In this document: piece after piece, positions 50,914 through 59,924 of the stretch
How the letters are laid out: the number at the start of each line of letters is the position of its first letter
How positions within the stretch are numbered: the stretch's first letter is position 1
Assembly (NCBI GenBank): GCA_022565665.1
Contig: JAIUMI010000014.1
Span: forward strand, 1 to 62,746
DNA from: Glycocaulis sp.
GTDB taxonomy: Bacteria > Pseudomonadota > Alphaproteobacteria > Caulobacterales > Maricaulaceae
Reading direction: 5' to 3'
DNA: 62,746 bases
Position numbers and translations under genes: made by a program
The notes under the pieces: model-generated
Seen by the model: only the letters and a program-made list of their open reading frames with translations
Database searches by the model: none
What the model was told of the DNA's origin: nothing

Positions 50914-51678
50914 CTACCGAAAGTCTCTCCCGACGCTCTTGGCCGCCTCCAGAGTGGCCTCGATCTTACCCCGCTCCAGCGCTTCGCGCCCGGTTAGCCC
51001 ACCGAGTTCGCCGTGATTCTGCACCAGGAAGCGATATACGCCCCAAGGCCCGCCTAGCAGATCGTGTAGATCCGCAAGTTCTGTAAAGGGTTTCCCCTCA
51101 GCATTGAGCTGCCACTTCGGATAACGAAAGCCGCGTTTCGCACCATCGAGGCCCAGAACCAGACCGTTTTGCCGCTTCGCGTTCACCGTTACTCGCGATG
51201 TTCCCAGCAACCTCGCGAATTCATCCGCGCTAAGCATATCGCTGCCAGAGAGGATTTCGGCCGCACGCAGGCGACCCCGTTCCCGTGCATTGGCAAGCGC
51301 CGCTTCAAGCTCGGAATTCAACTCACCAGCCTCCGCCGCCACTGGCTCGGGCACAGCATCCAGGTCTTCTAGTGTCGTGTGTATAGACTCGCCATCCGGG
51401 TCTACCTCAACACGGAAGCTGACCGGCCGTCCTACCTTGTGGCTCTGGCTGACCGCGTCGCCATAGGCCTGCAAGAGCGCCTTCATCCGCTTCGGACTTT
51501 TTACAAGAGCCTTGGAAGCCGCCTCCGAAACCTTGAGCTTGTAACCCTTAACTCCCTTCGGTAAATTCGCGCCCGGGCCAACGTAAAAGGTGGCCATGGA
51601 GTTGGTCGCACTCCCGGACGTTCGGACTCGCCGACCCGCACCCCGCTTTATGCCTGACCTTGCTTTTTGATCTGCCAT
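50914..51678 (-). CDS. Antitoxin of the RES module (Xre/MbcA/ParS-like toxin-binding end)
   Basis: 254 residues, longer than usual for this family. GGAGGTAAGGTT precedes the ATG. The N-terminus is basic with a short AbrB-like or unknown domain; a helix-turn-helix lies at LSADEFARLLGTSRVTVNAKRQ. The C-terminal LLGGPWGVYRFLVQNHGEL with GLTGREALERGK is the toxin-binding pattern of ParS/Xre antitoxins. The long N-terminal extension is unusual. Confidence 0.75.
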   Translation of the reverse strand: MADQKARSGIKRGAGRRVRTSGSATNSMATFYVGPGANLPKGVKGYKLKVSEAASKALVKSPKRMKALLQAYGDAVSQSHKVGRPVSFRVEVDPDGESIHTTLEDLDAVPEPVAAEAGELNSELEAALANARERGRLRAAEILSGSDMLSADEFARLLGTSRVTVNAKRQNGLVLGLDGAKRGFRYPKWQLNAEGKPFTELADLHDLLGGPWGVYRFLVQNHGELGGLTGREALERGKIEATLEAAKSVGRDFR

Positions 51679-51726
51679 AACCTTACCTCCGTCAGATCAA
51701 ATATGCCACAGTCCGATAAGGTCGGC

Positions 51727-51740
51727 AAGTTCGCTAACTT
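51727..51740. promoter_or_regulatory. AAGTT-N4-AACTT dyad between the two RES modules
   Basis: AAGTTCGCTAACTT lies 49 bases upstream of the first module's antitoxin start, in the divergent spacer. Possible antitoxin operator. Confidence 0.35.
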
Positions 51741-51773
51741 CGTAAAGTTCCACTCACAAGGCTGTATCTGACG

Positions 51774-51878
51774 ATGAATTATTGGGGCGAGGGCTATCAC
51801 CAGCAGCCGCCCTTGATAGAACTCCGGTCTTGCCGTCAGTCCATTTTTGGATTATATTACTTTGCAGCTCCAATTTAG
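51774..51878 (+). pseudogene. Truncated copy of the 53023 small gene
   Basis: Opens with MNYWGEGYHQQPP, nearly the same as the intact gene at 53023 (MNYWGEGNHQQPP); 34 of the first 39 bases match. After that the two diverge and this frame stops at 51878 without the membrane segment. Read as a remnant left when the second RES/Xre module was inserted or duplicated. Confidence 0.5.
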
Positions 51879-51888
51879 GACTTTTATC

Positions 51889-52293
51889 ATGGCTGCCCAA
51901 GGTATCCAGGCCCCGACCATAGATCGCAAGGAACTGTCCGGCCCCGCTCTGCGGACCTTCTTTCGTATCGCGGAACTCTGGCGCCTTTCAGTCGATGAGC
52001 AAATGGCCCTCCTGGGCCTGACCGCCCGATCGACCTATTTCAAGTGGAAGAAGCACCCCGATACGGTCCTGTCGAAAGACACGCTGGAGCGCATCTCCTA
52101 CATCCTCGGTGTCTACAAGGCGCTGCAGATCCTTCTGCCGAACGAGCAGGCGGCCGACGAATGGATAAGACGGCCCAATCACGCGCCCCTGTTTGGCGGC
52201 CGGCCGGCGCTCGACCGGATGGTGTCGGGCCAGGTCGCTGATCTCTTCGTGGTCCGCCAGTATCTCGATGCGCAGCGGGGCGGTTGGGCATGA
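51889..52293 (+). CDS. Xre/MbcA/ParS-type antitoxin (second module)
   Basis: 134 residues from the ATG at 51889. Helix-turn-helix (LSVDEQMALLGLTARSTYFKWKK) and the antitoxin C-terminal domain (YILGVYKALQILLPNEQAADEWIRRPNHAPLFGGRPALDRM, toxin-binding). Its stop overlaps the toxin start (ATGA). Expected to repress its own operon. Confidence 0.9.
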   Translation: MAAQGIQAPTIDRKELSGPALRTFFRIAELWRLSVDEQMALLGLTARSTYFKWKKHPDTVLSKDTLERISYILGVYKALQILLPNEQAADEWIRRPNHAPLFGGRPALDRMVSGQVADLFVVRQYLDAQRGGWA

Positions 52294-52973
52294 CACCCCC
52301 GATATCTGAAATCGTCTGGAAGCCGTGCTGGCGGATCATCCCCAGCCGCTTCCCCCCGATAGACCTGTTTGAACGTGTCTCCGAGCCTGGCGATCTCGAT
52401 GCCATCTTCGCGCTCGAATCCCTTACCAATCCCCGCCTGCGTGATGAAGTGGGCCAGATCAGCCTAATCGCGCCAGAGGACCGTATCAGCGGCCCCGGCA
52501 CCAGTGTGATCATGGCAGCCTTTACCCATTTGAACCCGGAAGGCAGCCGCTTCTCGGACGGAACCTTCGGGGTGTTCTACGCTGCCAGTTCCTTAGAGAC
52601 AGCAATCGCCGAAACCACCTATCATCGCGAGCGCTTCATGCGCGCGACAGAACAAGCTCGTATGGACCTTGATATGCGGGTCTATGTGGCGGATCTGGCG
52701 GGCGATCTTCATGACCTTAGAGGCCAGCTCGAGGCTTTCTCCTTCGCCTACCACAGCGACAATTACGGCCCGGCCCAGCAGCTCGCACTATCACTTCGCA
52801 AGGCCGCCTCGAATGGCATTGCCTACGATAGCGTTCGCCGTCCCGGTGGGGAGTGCGTCGCAATTTTCCGGCCGCCCCTTCTCTCGAACGCCAAACAGGA
52901 GCGCCATCTGTGCTATGTCTGGGACGGTAAGCGCGTCTCAACCGTTTACGAGAAGCGGCAACTCCAACTTTGA
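52290..52973 (+). CDS. RES-domain toxin (second module)
   Basis: 227 residues. RES motif residues: LFERVSEPG, GSRFSDGTFGVFYAASSLETAIAETTYH (Arg, Tyr and Glu), and the C-terminal YVWDGKRVSTVYEK. Family members deplete NAD+. Coupled to the upstream Xre antitoxin. Sequence is clearly different from the first RES protein, so the two modules are not a recent tandem duplication. Confidence 0.88.
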   Translation: MTPPISEIVWKPCWRIIPSRFPPIDLFERVSEPGDLDAIFALESLTNPRLRDEVGQISLIAPEDRISGPGTSVIMAAFTHLNPEGSRFSDGTFGVFYAASSLETAIAETTYHRERFMRATEQARMDLDMRVYVADLAGDLHDLRGQLEAFSFAYHSDNYGPAQQLALSLRKAASNGIAYDSVRRPGGECVAIFRPPLLSNAKQERHLCYVWDGKRVSTVYEKRQLQL

Positions 52974-53022
52974 TCGTTCGGCTTGGGCCGCGCGATCAAC
53001 TTTCTCCAGGCGAGCATTTCTC

Positions 53023-53163
53023 ATGAATTATTGGGGTGAGGGCAATCACCAACAGCCACCGCGTACTGGCAAGGAGATGCCGCCGTGGCTACCGGGCGCT
53101 TTATTTTATGGCGCGGCCGCCTTAGCGATCATCGTGGCGCTGGCATTCAGGTGGTTGTTTTGA
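53023..53163 (+). CDS. Small single-pass membrane protein
   Basis: 46 residues: polar start (MNYWGEGNHQQPPRTGKEM) and one hydrophobic helix (GALFYGAAALAIIVALAF) ending RWLF. Weak ribosome-binding site. A truncated near-copy sits on the other side of the RES/Xre module at 51774, which supports it as a real gene. Confidence 0.55.
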   Translation: MNYWGEGNHQQPPRTGKEMPPWLPGALFYGAAALAIIVALAFRWLF

Positions 53164-53622
53164 ATGCCTCACTTGCGCGTCGACGCGATCACTGTTTAAG
53201 AGATCATCGATGGGGTCCGTGCAAAATTATCATATTGCAGTAAGCACCATAACCTCGGAACAATCGCGGGCGCGGCGGTAGCCCAAGGCGCTGTCTGGGA
53301 TTCACTTTGACGCAGAGATCGGCAAGCGGGACATCTAATGTGGGTTTCAGTAATTCTGATTGGGTCGGTCATTGTGGCATGCTGCTTGGTGTTGGCTGGC
53401 GTTGCTGCATTGATGTCTGACGTCAGGCGTAAATAGCAGTTGATCGCGCAATTGGCGTTCCAATTTTGTCGAGTACCGCTGAACGGCGAATGAGAGTTTG
53501 CCCGCTGGTTCTCTATGACAGACCGGCAGGACGGGCCTGCGGGAGGATCTTCTTGCTCGGAATGGCCCTGGTGCGCTGGCAAGCCACAGGTACAGTAATG
53601 CACTCCTTATCGGGGACCCAAC
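53164..53622. other. Spacer at the plasmid-backbone / glycan-locus boundary
   Basis: About 460 bases. Apart from one very short possible membrane peptide (53338-53436) I see no convincing gene, tRNA or direct repeat that would mark an attachment site. It separates the toxin-antitoxin modules from the glycan genes. Confidence 0.45.
53338..53436 (+). CDS. Possible very small membrane peptide
   Basis: 32 residues with one hydrophobic stretch (VILIGSVIVACCLVLAGVAA) and a basic end (DVRRK). No clear ribosome-binding site; listed only because the helix is strong and the gap is otherwise empty. Confidence 0.25.
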   Translation: MWVSVILIGSVIVACCLVLAGVAALMSDVRRK

Positions 53623-54549
53623 ATGGCGGCGATTTCCCGCAAGACACTGACCCAGGCCCTGCGCATAGTCTGGGTGATCGGTGCCATCGGCTTTCTGGGC
53701 TATTTCCTATATCGCAGCTGGGATGAAGCCGTATCGCTTCTGTTCAGCCTCAGCTGGTGGCAGCCGGTCGTCGCTTTCGCGCTGCTGCTTGGGGGCAAGG
53801 CGTGCTATGTTGACGTGGTGAGGCGCATGCTCCGCGCGACGGGCAGCCGGGCGAGCTATGGTTTTGCCTTCTACGCGTACTCTCTTTCCCAGCTAGGAAA
53901 ATACATACCCGGATCTGTCTGGCAGTTTGTCGGCCGGTTCGAGATCTATCGCGGCGGTGATGTGACCGCTGCGCGCGCCGTGCAGCTCATCCTTCTGGAA
54001 AACCTGCTCATGCTGGGCGTGGCGGGTTTCATCGCACTGGGAGCCGCGCCCGTTCTGCTGACCATATTGTCCGGTTATGTCCCGCCCTTCCTGCTGGGGA
54101 TTGCCATAGGATTTGCGATACTTGCAGCGCTGATGCTGGCATGGTTTGTCAAACCCGTACGCAGCCGCATTACACAGGCCGCCGACGCTGGCTGGCGTCA
54201 CCGGGTCCTTGCGTTGCAGGTGCTGGCCTTGTTTGCCGCAATGTGGATCCTGATGGGCGCTTCTGCATCCATACTGCTGGTCCAGAATGAAAACATGACG
54301 CTCACTTACGCGGCCTATGTCGCTGCCCTGTTTTGTGCCGCTTATGTTGCCGGGTTCGTTGCCCTTTTTGCGCCAGCAGGGTTGGGCGTGCGTGAAGCGG
54401 TGTTCGTTCTGGGTCTTTCGGCAACGTTTCCTATCGAAGCCGCCCTATTACTGACTCTGGGGCATCGGCTGCTCTACGTCATTGTAGATATCGTCATGGG
54501 GCTTGCCGCTCTGGGGCTTCATGGCTGGGCTGCGCGCCAGCAAGCCTGA
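53623..54549 (+). CDS. LPG-synthase-TM / UPF0104-type flippase-like membrane protein
   Basis: 308 residues with about eight hydrophobic segments. The motif YSLSQLGKYIPGSVWQFVGR at about residue 87 and FAPAGLGVREAVFVLGL near the C-terminus are the two signatures of the lysylphosphatidylglycerol-synthase membrane domain (flippase-like domain) family. Members are often encoded with GT2 and membrane glycosyltransferases and may flip lipid-linked sugars. First gene of the glycan locus. Confidence 0.85.
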   Translation: MAAISRKTLTQALRIVWVIGAIGFLGYFLYRSWDEAVSLLFSLSWWQPVVAFALLLGGKACYVDVVRRMLRATGSRASYGFAFYAYSLSQLGKYIPGSVWQFVGRFEIYRGGDVTAARAVQLILLENLLMLGVAGFIALGAAPVLLTILSGYVPPFLLGIAIGFAILAALMLAWFVKPVRSRITQAADAGWRHRVLALQVLALFAAMWILMGASASILLVQNENMTLTYAAYVAALFCAAYVAGFVALFAPAGLGVREAVFVLGLSATFPIEAALLLTLGHRLLYVIVDIVMGLAALGLHGWAARQQA

Positions 54550-54664
54550 TGAATAGGCCTTTAACGACCCGGCTTTCCCTTGCCTCCGGTTGCGTCAACT
54601 GCACAAACAGGGTACGTCCCGGCAAGGCGCAGCGCGCCGGATTTTCGTTTCGGGGAAACAATTA

Positions 54665-55756
54665 ATGCGCCGCATCAGCATCGTCGTACCTGCAAAGGAT
54701 GAGCAAGCAACACTGGGGTCGCTTGCCGATCAGATTTTCGCCGCCATTGAGGCGCTCCCTGAGCCCACTACGGCCGAGATCATCTTCATCGATGATGGCA
54801 GCGCCGATGATAGCTGGAAGGTGATGTCGCAGCTTGCCGAGACCTACCCGGCAAATGTCCGCGCCATCCGTATGCGGCGTAATTTTGGCAAGGCCGCAGG
54901 TTTGGAGGCCGGATTCCGCCTCGCGACCGGCGAAGTCGTCTTCACGATGGATGCCGACTTGCAGGACGACCCCAAGGAGATCAGCCGCTTCCTGGCAAAG
55001 CTTGATGAAGGCTATGACCTTGTTTCGGGGTGGAAGGAAAAGCGCAACGACCCGCTGTCCAAGACGCTTCCCTCTAAGCTGTTCAACGCCGTCACTTCTT
55101 GGCTGACGGGCGTGAAGCTGAAGGACTTCAATTGCGGCTTCAAGGCGTATCGACGTGAGGTGATCGAGAATGTCCGCCTGTATGGCGAGCTGCATCGCTA
55201 TATCCCGGTGCTGGCGCAGGATGCGGGCTTCCGCGTCGGCCAGATCTCTGTTGAGCACCATCCGCGCCGCCACGGCGTTACCAAGTATGGCCTTGAGCGC
55301 TATATCCGCGGCTTTATCGACCTCATCACCGTCCTGGCGACCACACGCTATCTCCAGCGGCCCGGCCACATGTTCGGCGGCGCGGCGGTCCTGTCCGGCG
55401 CGCTGGGGGTTCTTATCCTCGCCGTCCTGAGCATTCTGTGGCTGTTCGGCGAGCCGATTGGCGGGAGGCCGCTCTTCTTCCTCGGCCTGCTTCTGGTGAT
55501 CCTGTCGGTACAGCTCATTTCCATCGGGGTGATCGCTGAACTGCTGATCCGTCTATCGGTTCCGCGTGATCCGCTTGCTGCCGTTATCGCCGACACCAGA
55601 GAGACGAAGCCCCTGCCTGCAAAGCCCGCGCGCGCCGCAGCCAAACCGGCTGCGAAGGCATCTGCGGCCAACGCGGCTGCCCCCAAGGCAGCAACCAAGC
55701 CTGCCGCCAAGAAACCGGTTGCACGGACCCGCACCGCCAAGCCGAAGATGCAATAG
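54665..55756 (+). CDS. GT2-family glycosyltransferase, DPM1/GtrB-like
   Basis: 363 residues from the ATG at 54665 (GGGGAAACAATTA upstream). GT-A fold markers: SIVVPAKDEQATL, IFIDDGSADDSW, FGKAAGLEAGF, TMDADLQDDPKE (metal-binding DxD) and KDFNCGFKAYRREV. Two C-terminal membrane helices follow (GGAAVLSGALGVLILAVL; FFLGLLLVILSVQLISIG). Family role: transfer of a sugar from a nucleotide donor to polyprenyl phosphate. The last ~45 residues are an Ala/Lys/Pro-rich histone-H1-like tail, unusual in this family. Confidence 0.9.
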   Translation: MRRISIVVPAKDEQATLGSLADQIFAAIEALPEPTTAEIIFIDDGSADDSWKVMSQLAETYPANVRAIRMRRNFGKAAGLEAGFRLATGEVVFTMDADLQDDPKEISRFLAKLDEGYDLVSGWKEKRNDPLSKTLPSKLFNAVTSWLTGVKLKDFNCGFKAYRREVIENVRLYGELHRYIPVLAQDAGFRVGQISVEHHPRRHGVTKYGLERYIRGFIDLITVLATTRYLQRPGHMFGGAAVLSGALGVLILAVLSILWLFGEPIGGRPLFFLGLLLVILSVQLISIGVIAELLIRLSVPRDPLAAVIADTRETKPLPAKPARAAAKPAAKASAANAAAPKAATKPAAKKPVARTRTAKPKMQ

Positions 55757-55771
55757 GCAGGCTCTCCCAAC

Positions 55772-56884
55772 ATGCTCAACCGGCTTATCGACAGGCTAAC
55801 GAAGAAGAAGTGGAGCGAGGCCGAGATCGACGCCATGGTCGGTCCGGCGCGCAGCGCCTGGCTGACCTACGCGAACGATGAAGCTGTGCGCGACCGCGCG
55901 GCCTCTGGCGGCACGACCAGTGCGCTCCTCATCCACATGCTGGAGACTGGGGCGATAGACGGCGCCATCGTCTGCCGGACCTTCATCGAAGAAGGCAAGG
56001 TGCGCGCCCACTTCGTGCTGGCGCACACGCGCGAGGACATTCTGGCGGCGCGCGGCTCGAAATATGTCGAGACGAAATTCCTGCGTGAAGTGCTGCCCAT
56101 TCTGGAACAGAATGAAGGCCGGTTCGCGGTGTGCGGCCTGCCTTGCGACATCACCAATCTGAAGCGCTGGGAAGAAAAGAACCCTAAGCTCGCGGGCAAG
56201 GTGGCGCTCAGGCTCGCTTTCCTGTGCGGGCACAATTCGCGAAAAGAGCTGATCGACCACATTACCTGCCAGCTCTGCACCAAGGCGGGCGGGGACTGCC
56301 AGCTGACGGATTATGAGTTCCGCACGGGCCACTGGCGCGGCGAGCTGGAAGCGCGTTTTGATAACGGGCAGACCATCCGCAAGCCCTTCGCCTTCTTCTC
56401 CGACTACCGCAATCTCTACTTTTTTGCCGAGCGCAAATGCGTCGCCTGCATCGACCATTTCGGCTACGACGCCGATATCGCGCTGGGCGACGTGTGGCTT
56501 TACTCGCTGCGCGACGACCCGATGAAGCATACTGGGATTCTGGTGCGCACCGAGCGCGCCGAGGCCGCCTTCAACGCGCTGAAAGATGCCGGCCTCGTCC
56601 ACGGCGAGGAGATCACGCGCGAGATGATCCTGGACGGCCAGACACGCATCGCACCAGTGCACTATAATGTCTCGGCCCGCTCGCGCGCGGGCAAGCTGTT
56701 CCGTGTCAAAGTGCCGGACAATCACAACATGAAGGTCGGCCCGATCAAGTATTTCTCCGCCGTTGTGGGGATGGCCAACATGCGCTGGAGCGAGCACAAG
56801 GAAGGCCGTCAGGTGATGGCCATCCCGCGCCCGCTCATCCGCATCTACCTGATCTTCAAGAAGGGTCTTGAGACCATCAAGTAA
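55772..56884 (+). CDS. Coenzyme F420 hydrogenase/dehydrogenase beta-subunit-like protein
   Basis: 370 residues. FrhB/FdhB family pattern: RDRAASGGTTSALLIHMLE, YVETKFLREVL, FAVCGLPCDITNLKRW, CQLCTKAGGDC, and KCVACIDHFGYDADIALGDVW, with cysteines for an Fe-S cluster and a flavin-binding core. Versions in exopolysaccharide loci usually accompany pyruvyl transferases, as here. The reaction in these loci is unknown; F420 itself is not expected. Followed 47 bases later by the pyruvyl transferase gene. Confidence 0.85.
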   Translation: MLNRLIDRLTKKKWSEAEIDAMVGPARSAWLTYANDEAVRDRAASGGTTSALLIHMLETGAIDGAIVCRTFIEEGKVRAHFVLAHTREDILAARGSKYVETKFLREVLPILEQNEGRFAVCGLPCDITNLKRWEEKNPKLAGKVALRLAFLCGHNSRKELIDHITCQLCTKAGGDCQLTDYEFRTGHWRGELEARFDNGQTIRKPFAFFSDYRNLYFFAERKCVACIDHFGYDADIALGDVWLYSLRDDPMKHTGILVRTERAEAAFNALKDAGLVHGEEITREMILDGQTRIAPVHYNVSARSRAGKLFRVKVPDNHNMKVGPIKYFSAVVGMANMRWSEHKEGRQVMAIPRPLIRIYLIFKKGLETIK

Positions 56885-56931
56885 GCCCCCGCGGGCATGC
56901 CGGGGCGGACGCACAAGGGGGATTATCCAAG

Positions 56932-58182
56932 GTGAGCCAGCAGGACCATTACGCCATCATTGGCGGGACGCTGTGGGGCAATCGCGGGGCCGAGGCGATG
57001 GTGTGCACCACAATGGCGCGGGTGCGCGAGAAGACGCCCGACTCCCGCTTCGTGCTGATGTCCTACTACCCGGCTGCCGACCGCAAGTTGGCCGCAGGGG
57101 CAGACCATGTGACGGTGGATAACGCCATCCCGCGCATGCTGCTGCTGGTCTACATGCCGTTTGCGATGCTGGTCTGGCTGTTTGGCCTGGTGCGCCTGCG
57201 CTTTCCCGACAGCCTCATGCCGGCGCGGGTGCGCCGCCTGCGGGCCTGTAAGGCGCTGCTGGACGTGTCCGGCATCTCCTTTCATGACGGGCGCATCGGC
57301 GTGCTGATCTACAACGTGTTCTGCATCTGGCCTGCGCTGCTGATGAAGGTGCCCGTCATCCACCTCTCGCAGGCGCGCGGCCCCTTCAACAACCCGCTCA
57401 ACAAGCTGCTCTCAAAGCTCTTCCTGTCGGCCTGCACGATGAGCTGGGCGCGAGGACGGGTGACGGCGCAGTACATGCGCGAGCTGGGCCTGCCGGAGGA
57501 TCGATGGGGCGAGGCCGCCGACATCGCCTTCTCGTTCCGGGATGGCAATTCCATCACCACCGAGAACCCGGAACGCTCTGCCGCCCTGCTGGTCGGACTG
57601 GAGGCCGCCAAGACGGGCGGCAAGCTGGTGGTGGGCGTCTCGCCCAGCTCTGTCGTGCTCGCCAAGACGGAGAAGCTCGGCATCGACTACCCGGCCCATT
57701 TTGCCCGTCTGGTGACGCATCTGGTGGCATCCGGCCACCATGTGGTGCTGCTGCCCAACGCCACGCGTGAGGGCGGCGAGGGCCTGCGCAATAACGACAT
57801 CCCGGTACTGGTCATGGTCCATGAGCGGCTGTCGCCGGAGGTGCGCGCCGCTGTCAGCCTCGTCGATTTCGACGTCAATACCGACACCATCCGCGCGATC
57901 ATCTCATCCTGTGTACTGCTGGTTACCTCGCGCTTCCACGCAATGGTTGCCGGCCTGTCGCTAGTCGTGCCGGTGTTTGTGGTGGGCTGGAGCCACAAAT
58001 ATGGCGAGGTGCTGGAAATGTTCGACTGCCCGGACGATGCTATCGATTTTGCAGGCCTTTCCGAAGGACTGATTCCGGCCGTGGACACGATGTTGACCGC
58101 GCGCGAGGACCGCGCCGCTCGAATAGCAAAAGCTCTACCCAGAGTTCAGAGCAGCTCACTCAGGCAGTTTGAAGTGCTATGA
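56932..58182 (+). CDS. Polysaccharide pyruvyl transferase family protein
   Basis: 416 residues, GTG start (AAGGTGAG context). N-terminal AIIGGTLWGNRGAEAMV and C-terminal VTSRFHAMVAGLSLVVPVFVVGW are the signatures of the CsaB/WcaK family; the middle has IHLSQARGPFNN. Adds a pyruvyl ketal to a sugar, making an acidic glycan. Stop overlaps the following start by four bases (ATGA). Confidence 0.9.
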   Translation: MSQQDHYAIIGGTLWGNRGAEAMVCTTMARVREKTPDSRFVLMSYYPAADRKLAAGADHVTVDNAIPRMLLLVYMPFAMLVWLFGLVRLRFPDSLMPARVRRLRACKALLDVSGISFHDGRIGVLIYNVFCIWPALLMKVPVIHLSQARGPFNNPLNKLLSKLFLSACTMSWARGRVTAQYMRELGLPEDRWGEAADIAFSFRDGNSITTENPERSAALLVGLEAAKTGGKLVVGVSPSSVVLAKTEKLGIDYPAHFARLVTHLVASGHHVVLLPNATREGGEGLRNNDIPVLVMVHERLSPEVRAAVSLVDFDVNTDTIRAIISSCVLLVTSRFHAMVAGLSLVVPVFVVGWSHKYGEVLEMFDCPDDAIDFAGLSEGLIPAVDTMLTAREDRAARIAKALPRVQSSSLRQFEVL

Positions 58183-59924
58183 CCAAATTAAAAAAAGCGC
58201 CCCTTATGTTGCCGCAAATATTTTTAGCCGCAAAGCGCGTCGTAAAACCTATTGCAGCCCTTGTTTTGTTTGCCAGCATTTCGGCAGTTACCGCTCTTTG
58301 GATCAGCGGACAGATTATACAGGGCAGCCAACTGGTAGGGATATCAAGTGACGAGGGTATACACCTTGGCCGTACCGCCAACTGGTTTCGGACAGGGTGG
58401 TATTTACCACCGCGCTTTCTTGATGAGAATCACAACGCACGTGAGGTGAACCCGCCGGGGCGCATTCATGCTTACGGCCCCAGCTTTAGTGTGAGCGCTC
58501 ATGTATTTAATGTCGCACTTGGTCGCGAGGAATTCGGGCGCATCTCTCGGTCTCCCGAAGCGTTTGATGGAAGACGTCTTTTTACGGCTTTGCTCGGGAT
58601 AGTGGCCTCGGTCGCATTTGGATTCTCCCTCTACTCGGCCACTGGCAGCCGCATGATTGGTTTATGGTCTGGAGCTGCCCTACTCGCCGTCCCCGCCTGG
58701 GCGGGCTATGCCATGTTTCATCCCAAAGATTTACCAGTTGCTGCAGGTCTCACTTTCTTTGTCGCAGGTATGGTTATTGCATTCTCAGGTAAAAAATCTC
58801 GCCATGCGCTGATTTTCGCTGGATTGCTCTGTTTAATTGGTGTCTATTTCTCTGTAGGAACAAGAACGGCCCTATGGGTATACTGTGCTTCGGCTTTTAT
58901 TTTAATACTACTTACTATACCATTTTTGATAACAAGGCCTACGATTGAAGCTGTCTTAGCTCCGATCATAGGGAGTATTGCAGGATTCGCTTTGGTCATG
59001 GCGCTTCAATACAGAAATATGGCGCAGTTTGCTGACTGGCTAATCGGATCGGTCTTTGTGAGCGTCGCCTTTCCGGCTGCACAACGTAGAACCACGCTAA
59101 CTGCTGGAATTCCGGTCAGCTGGCATAATCCTGACTGGTGGTATCTTCCAGCTTGGATGGGAACGGCTATCCCGACTTTTATTCTTCTTATTAGCCTATT
59201 CGGTATGATCTGGGCGTTCTGGAGCACAATAATTCGCGCAAGGAATGTAGCTACAAAGCAGGAGAGTTGGCGATTTCTATCTCGCACCCACATTGCCGCC
59301 CTGCTTTTCGGCCAATTGGCGTTCATGCTACCCGTGGCAGCGATCATCATGAATTCAACCATGTATGGTGGCGTTAGACAGCACCTTTATGCCGTGCCGG
59401 GCTTAGTTGGTCTTGCCGGAATTGGAATGTATATATTAGTAATAAATAAGAATATAATCAAAAATACATGGGTTTTGCCTTTAATGGCGTTGCCATTGCT
59501 TTTTTCCGCTTATGAGCAAAGTAAGCTTCATCCATTTAATTACATTTATAGAAACACTTTGGCCGGACCGGTCGACGGCCGTAGGGAAACGGACATGCAC
59601 GGCGTAGGGGATAGAATTGGGGCTGAGCAAACCCCAGAAGGGATCGATATCTTCTGCACGCGCAGACAAGCTAATCGCGCAAATCGATGTGCTGGAGCGC
59701 TTCAATGGATATCTGAACGTCCAAGATTTGATGAGTCTCTTCATCCACCCATAGCTGAAGGCAATGTCTTGCTGGTTATGCGCCCAATGGCGATGTACTC
59801 AGCGCCCAACGAATGCTCTTTGTGGCAGGACGTGACTAGGCCGCTCCGGCAAGAACACATAGTTGTTGTTCGCGTCTTTGAATGTCCCGCGGATCAAATA
59901 GTGTTACGAAGACGGAGAAGATAA
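58179..59924 (+). CDS. PMT/ArnT-like membrane glycosyltransferase (first)
   Basis: 581 residues with about ten hydrophobic segments. The first periplasmic loop carries the acidic pair ISSDEGIHLGRTANWF expected of GT-C enzymes; YAMFHPKDLPVAAGLTF follows. Such enzymes use polyprenyl-phosphate sugars as donors. DNA is distinctly less GC-rich than the preceding genes, suggesting recent transfer. The C-terminal 120 residues form a soluble domain with Cys pairs. Acceptor unknown. Confidence 0.72.
   Translation: MTKLKKAPLMLPQIFLAAKRVVKPIAALVLFASISAVTALWISGQIIQGSQLVGISSDEGIHLGRTANWFRTGWYLPPRFLDENHNAREVNPPGRIHAYGPSFSVSAHVFNVALGREEFGRISRSPEAFDGRRLFTALLGIVASVAFGFSLYSATGSRMIGLWSGAALLAVPAWAGYAMFHPKDLPVAAGLTFFVAGMVIAFSGKKSRHALIFAGLLCLIGVYFSVGTRTALWVYCASAFILILLTIPFLITRPTIEAVLAPIIGSIAGFALVMALQYRNMAQFADWLIGSVFVSVAFPAAQRRTTLTAGIPVSWHNPDWWYLPAWMGTAIPTFILLISLFGMIWAFWSTIIRARNVATKQESWRFLSRTHIAALLFGQLAFMLPVAAIIMNSTMYGGVRQHLYAVPGLVGLAGIGMYILVINKNIIKNTWVLPLMALPLLFSAYEQSKLHPFNYIYRNTLAGPVDGRRETDMHGVGDRIGAEQTPEGIDIFCTRRQANRANRCAGALQWISERPRFDESLHPPIAEGNVLLVMRPMAMYSAPNECSLWQDVTRPLRQEHIVVVRVFECPADQIVLRRRRR

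Noticed and set aside
53196-53603. 135-residue minus-strand frame before the flippase-like gene
   Set aside because: No ribosome-binding site, no hydrophobic or domain pattern, and opposite to all neighbours.
53164-53622. tRNA gene or attachment site marking an ICE boundary
   Set aside because: No cloverleaf or CCA-type end, no direct repeat with another part of the window seen by eye, and no integrase gene in the window.
55796-56914. Long minus-strand open frame opposite the FrhB-like gene
   Set aside because: High-GC shadow of a clearly recognisable protein (370 residues with Cys motifs) on the plus strand.
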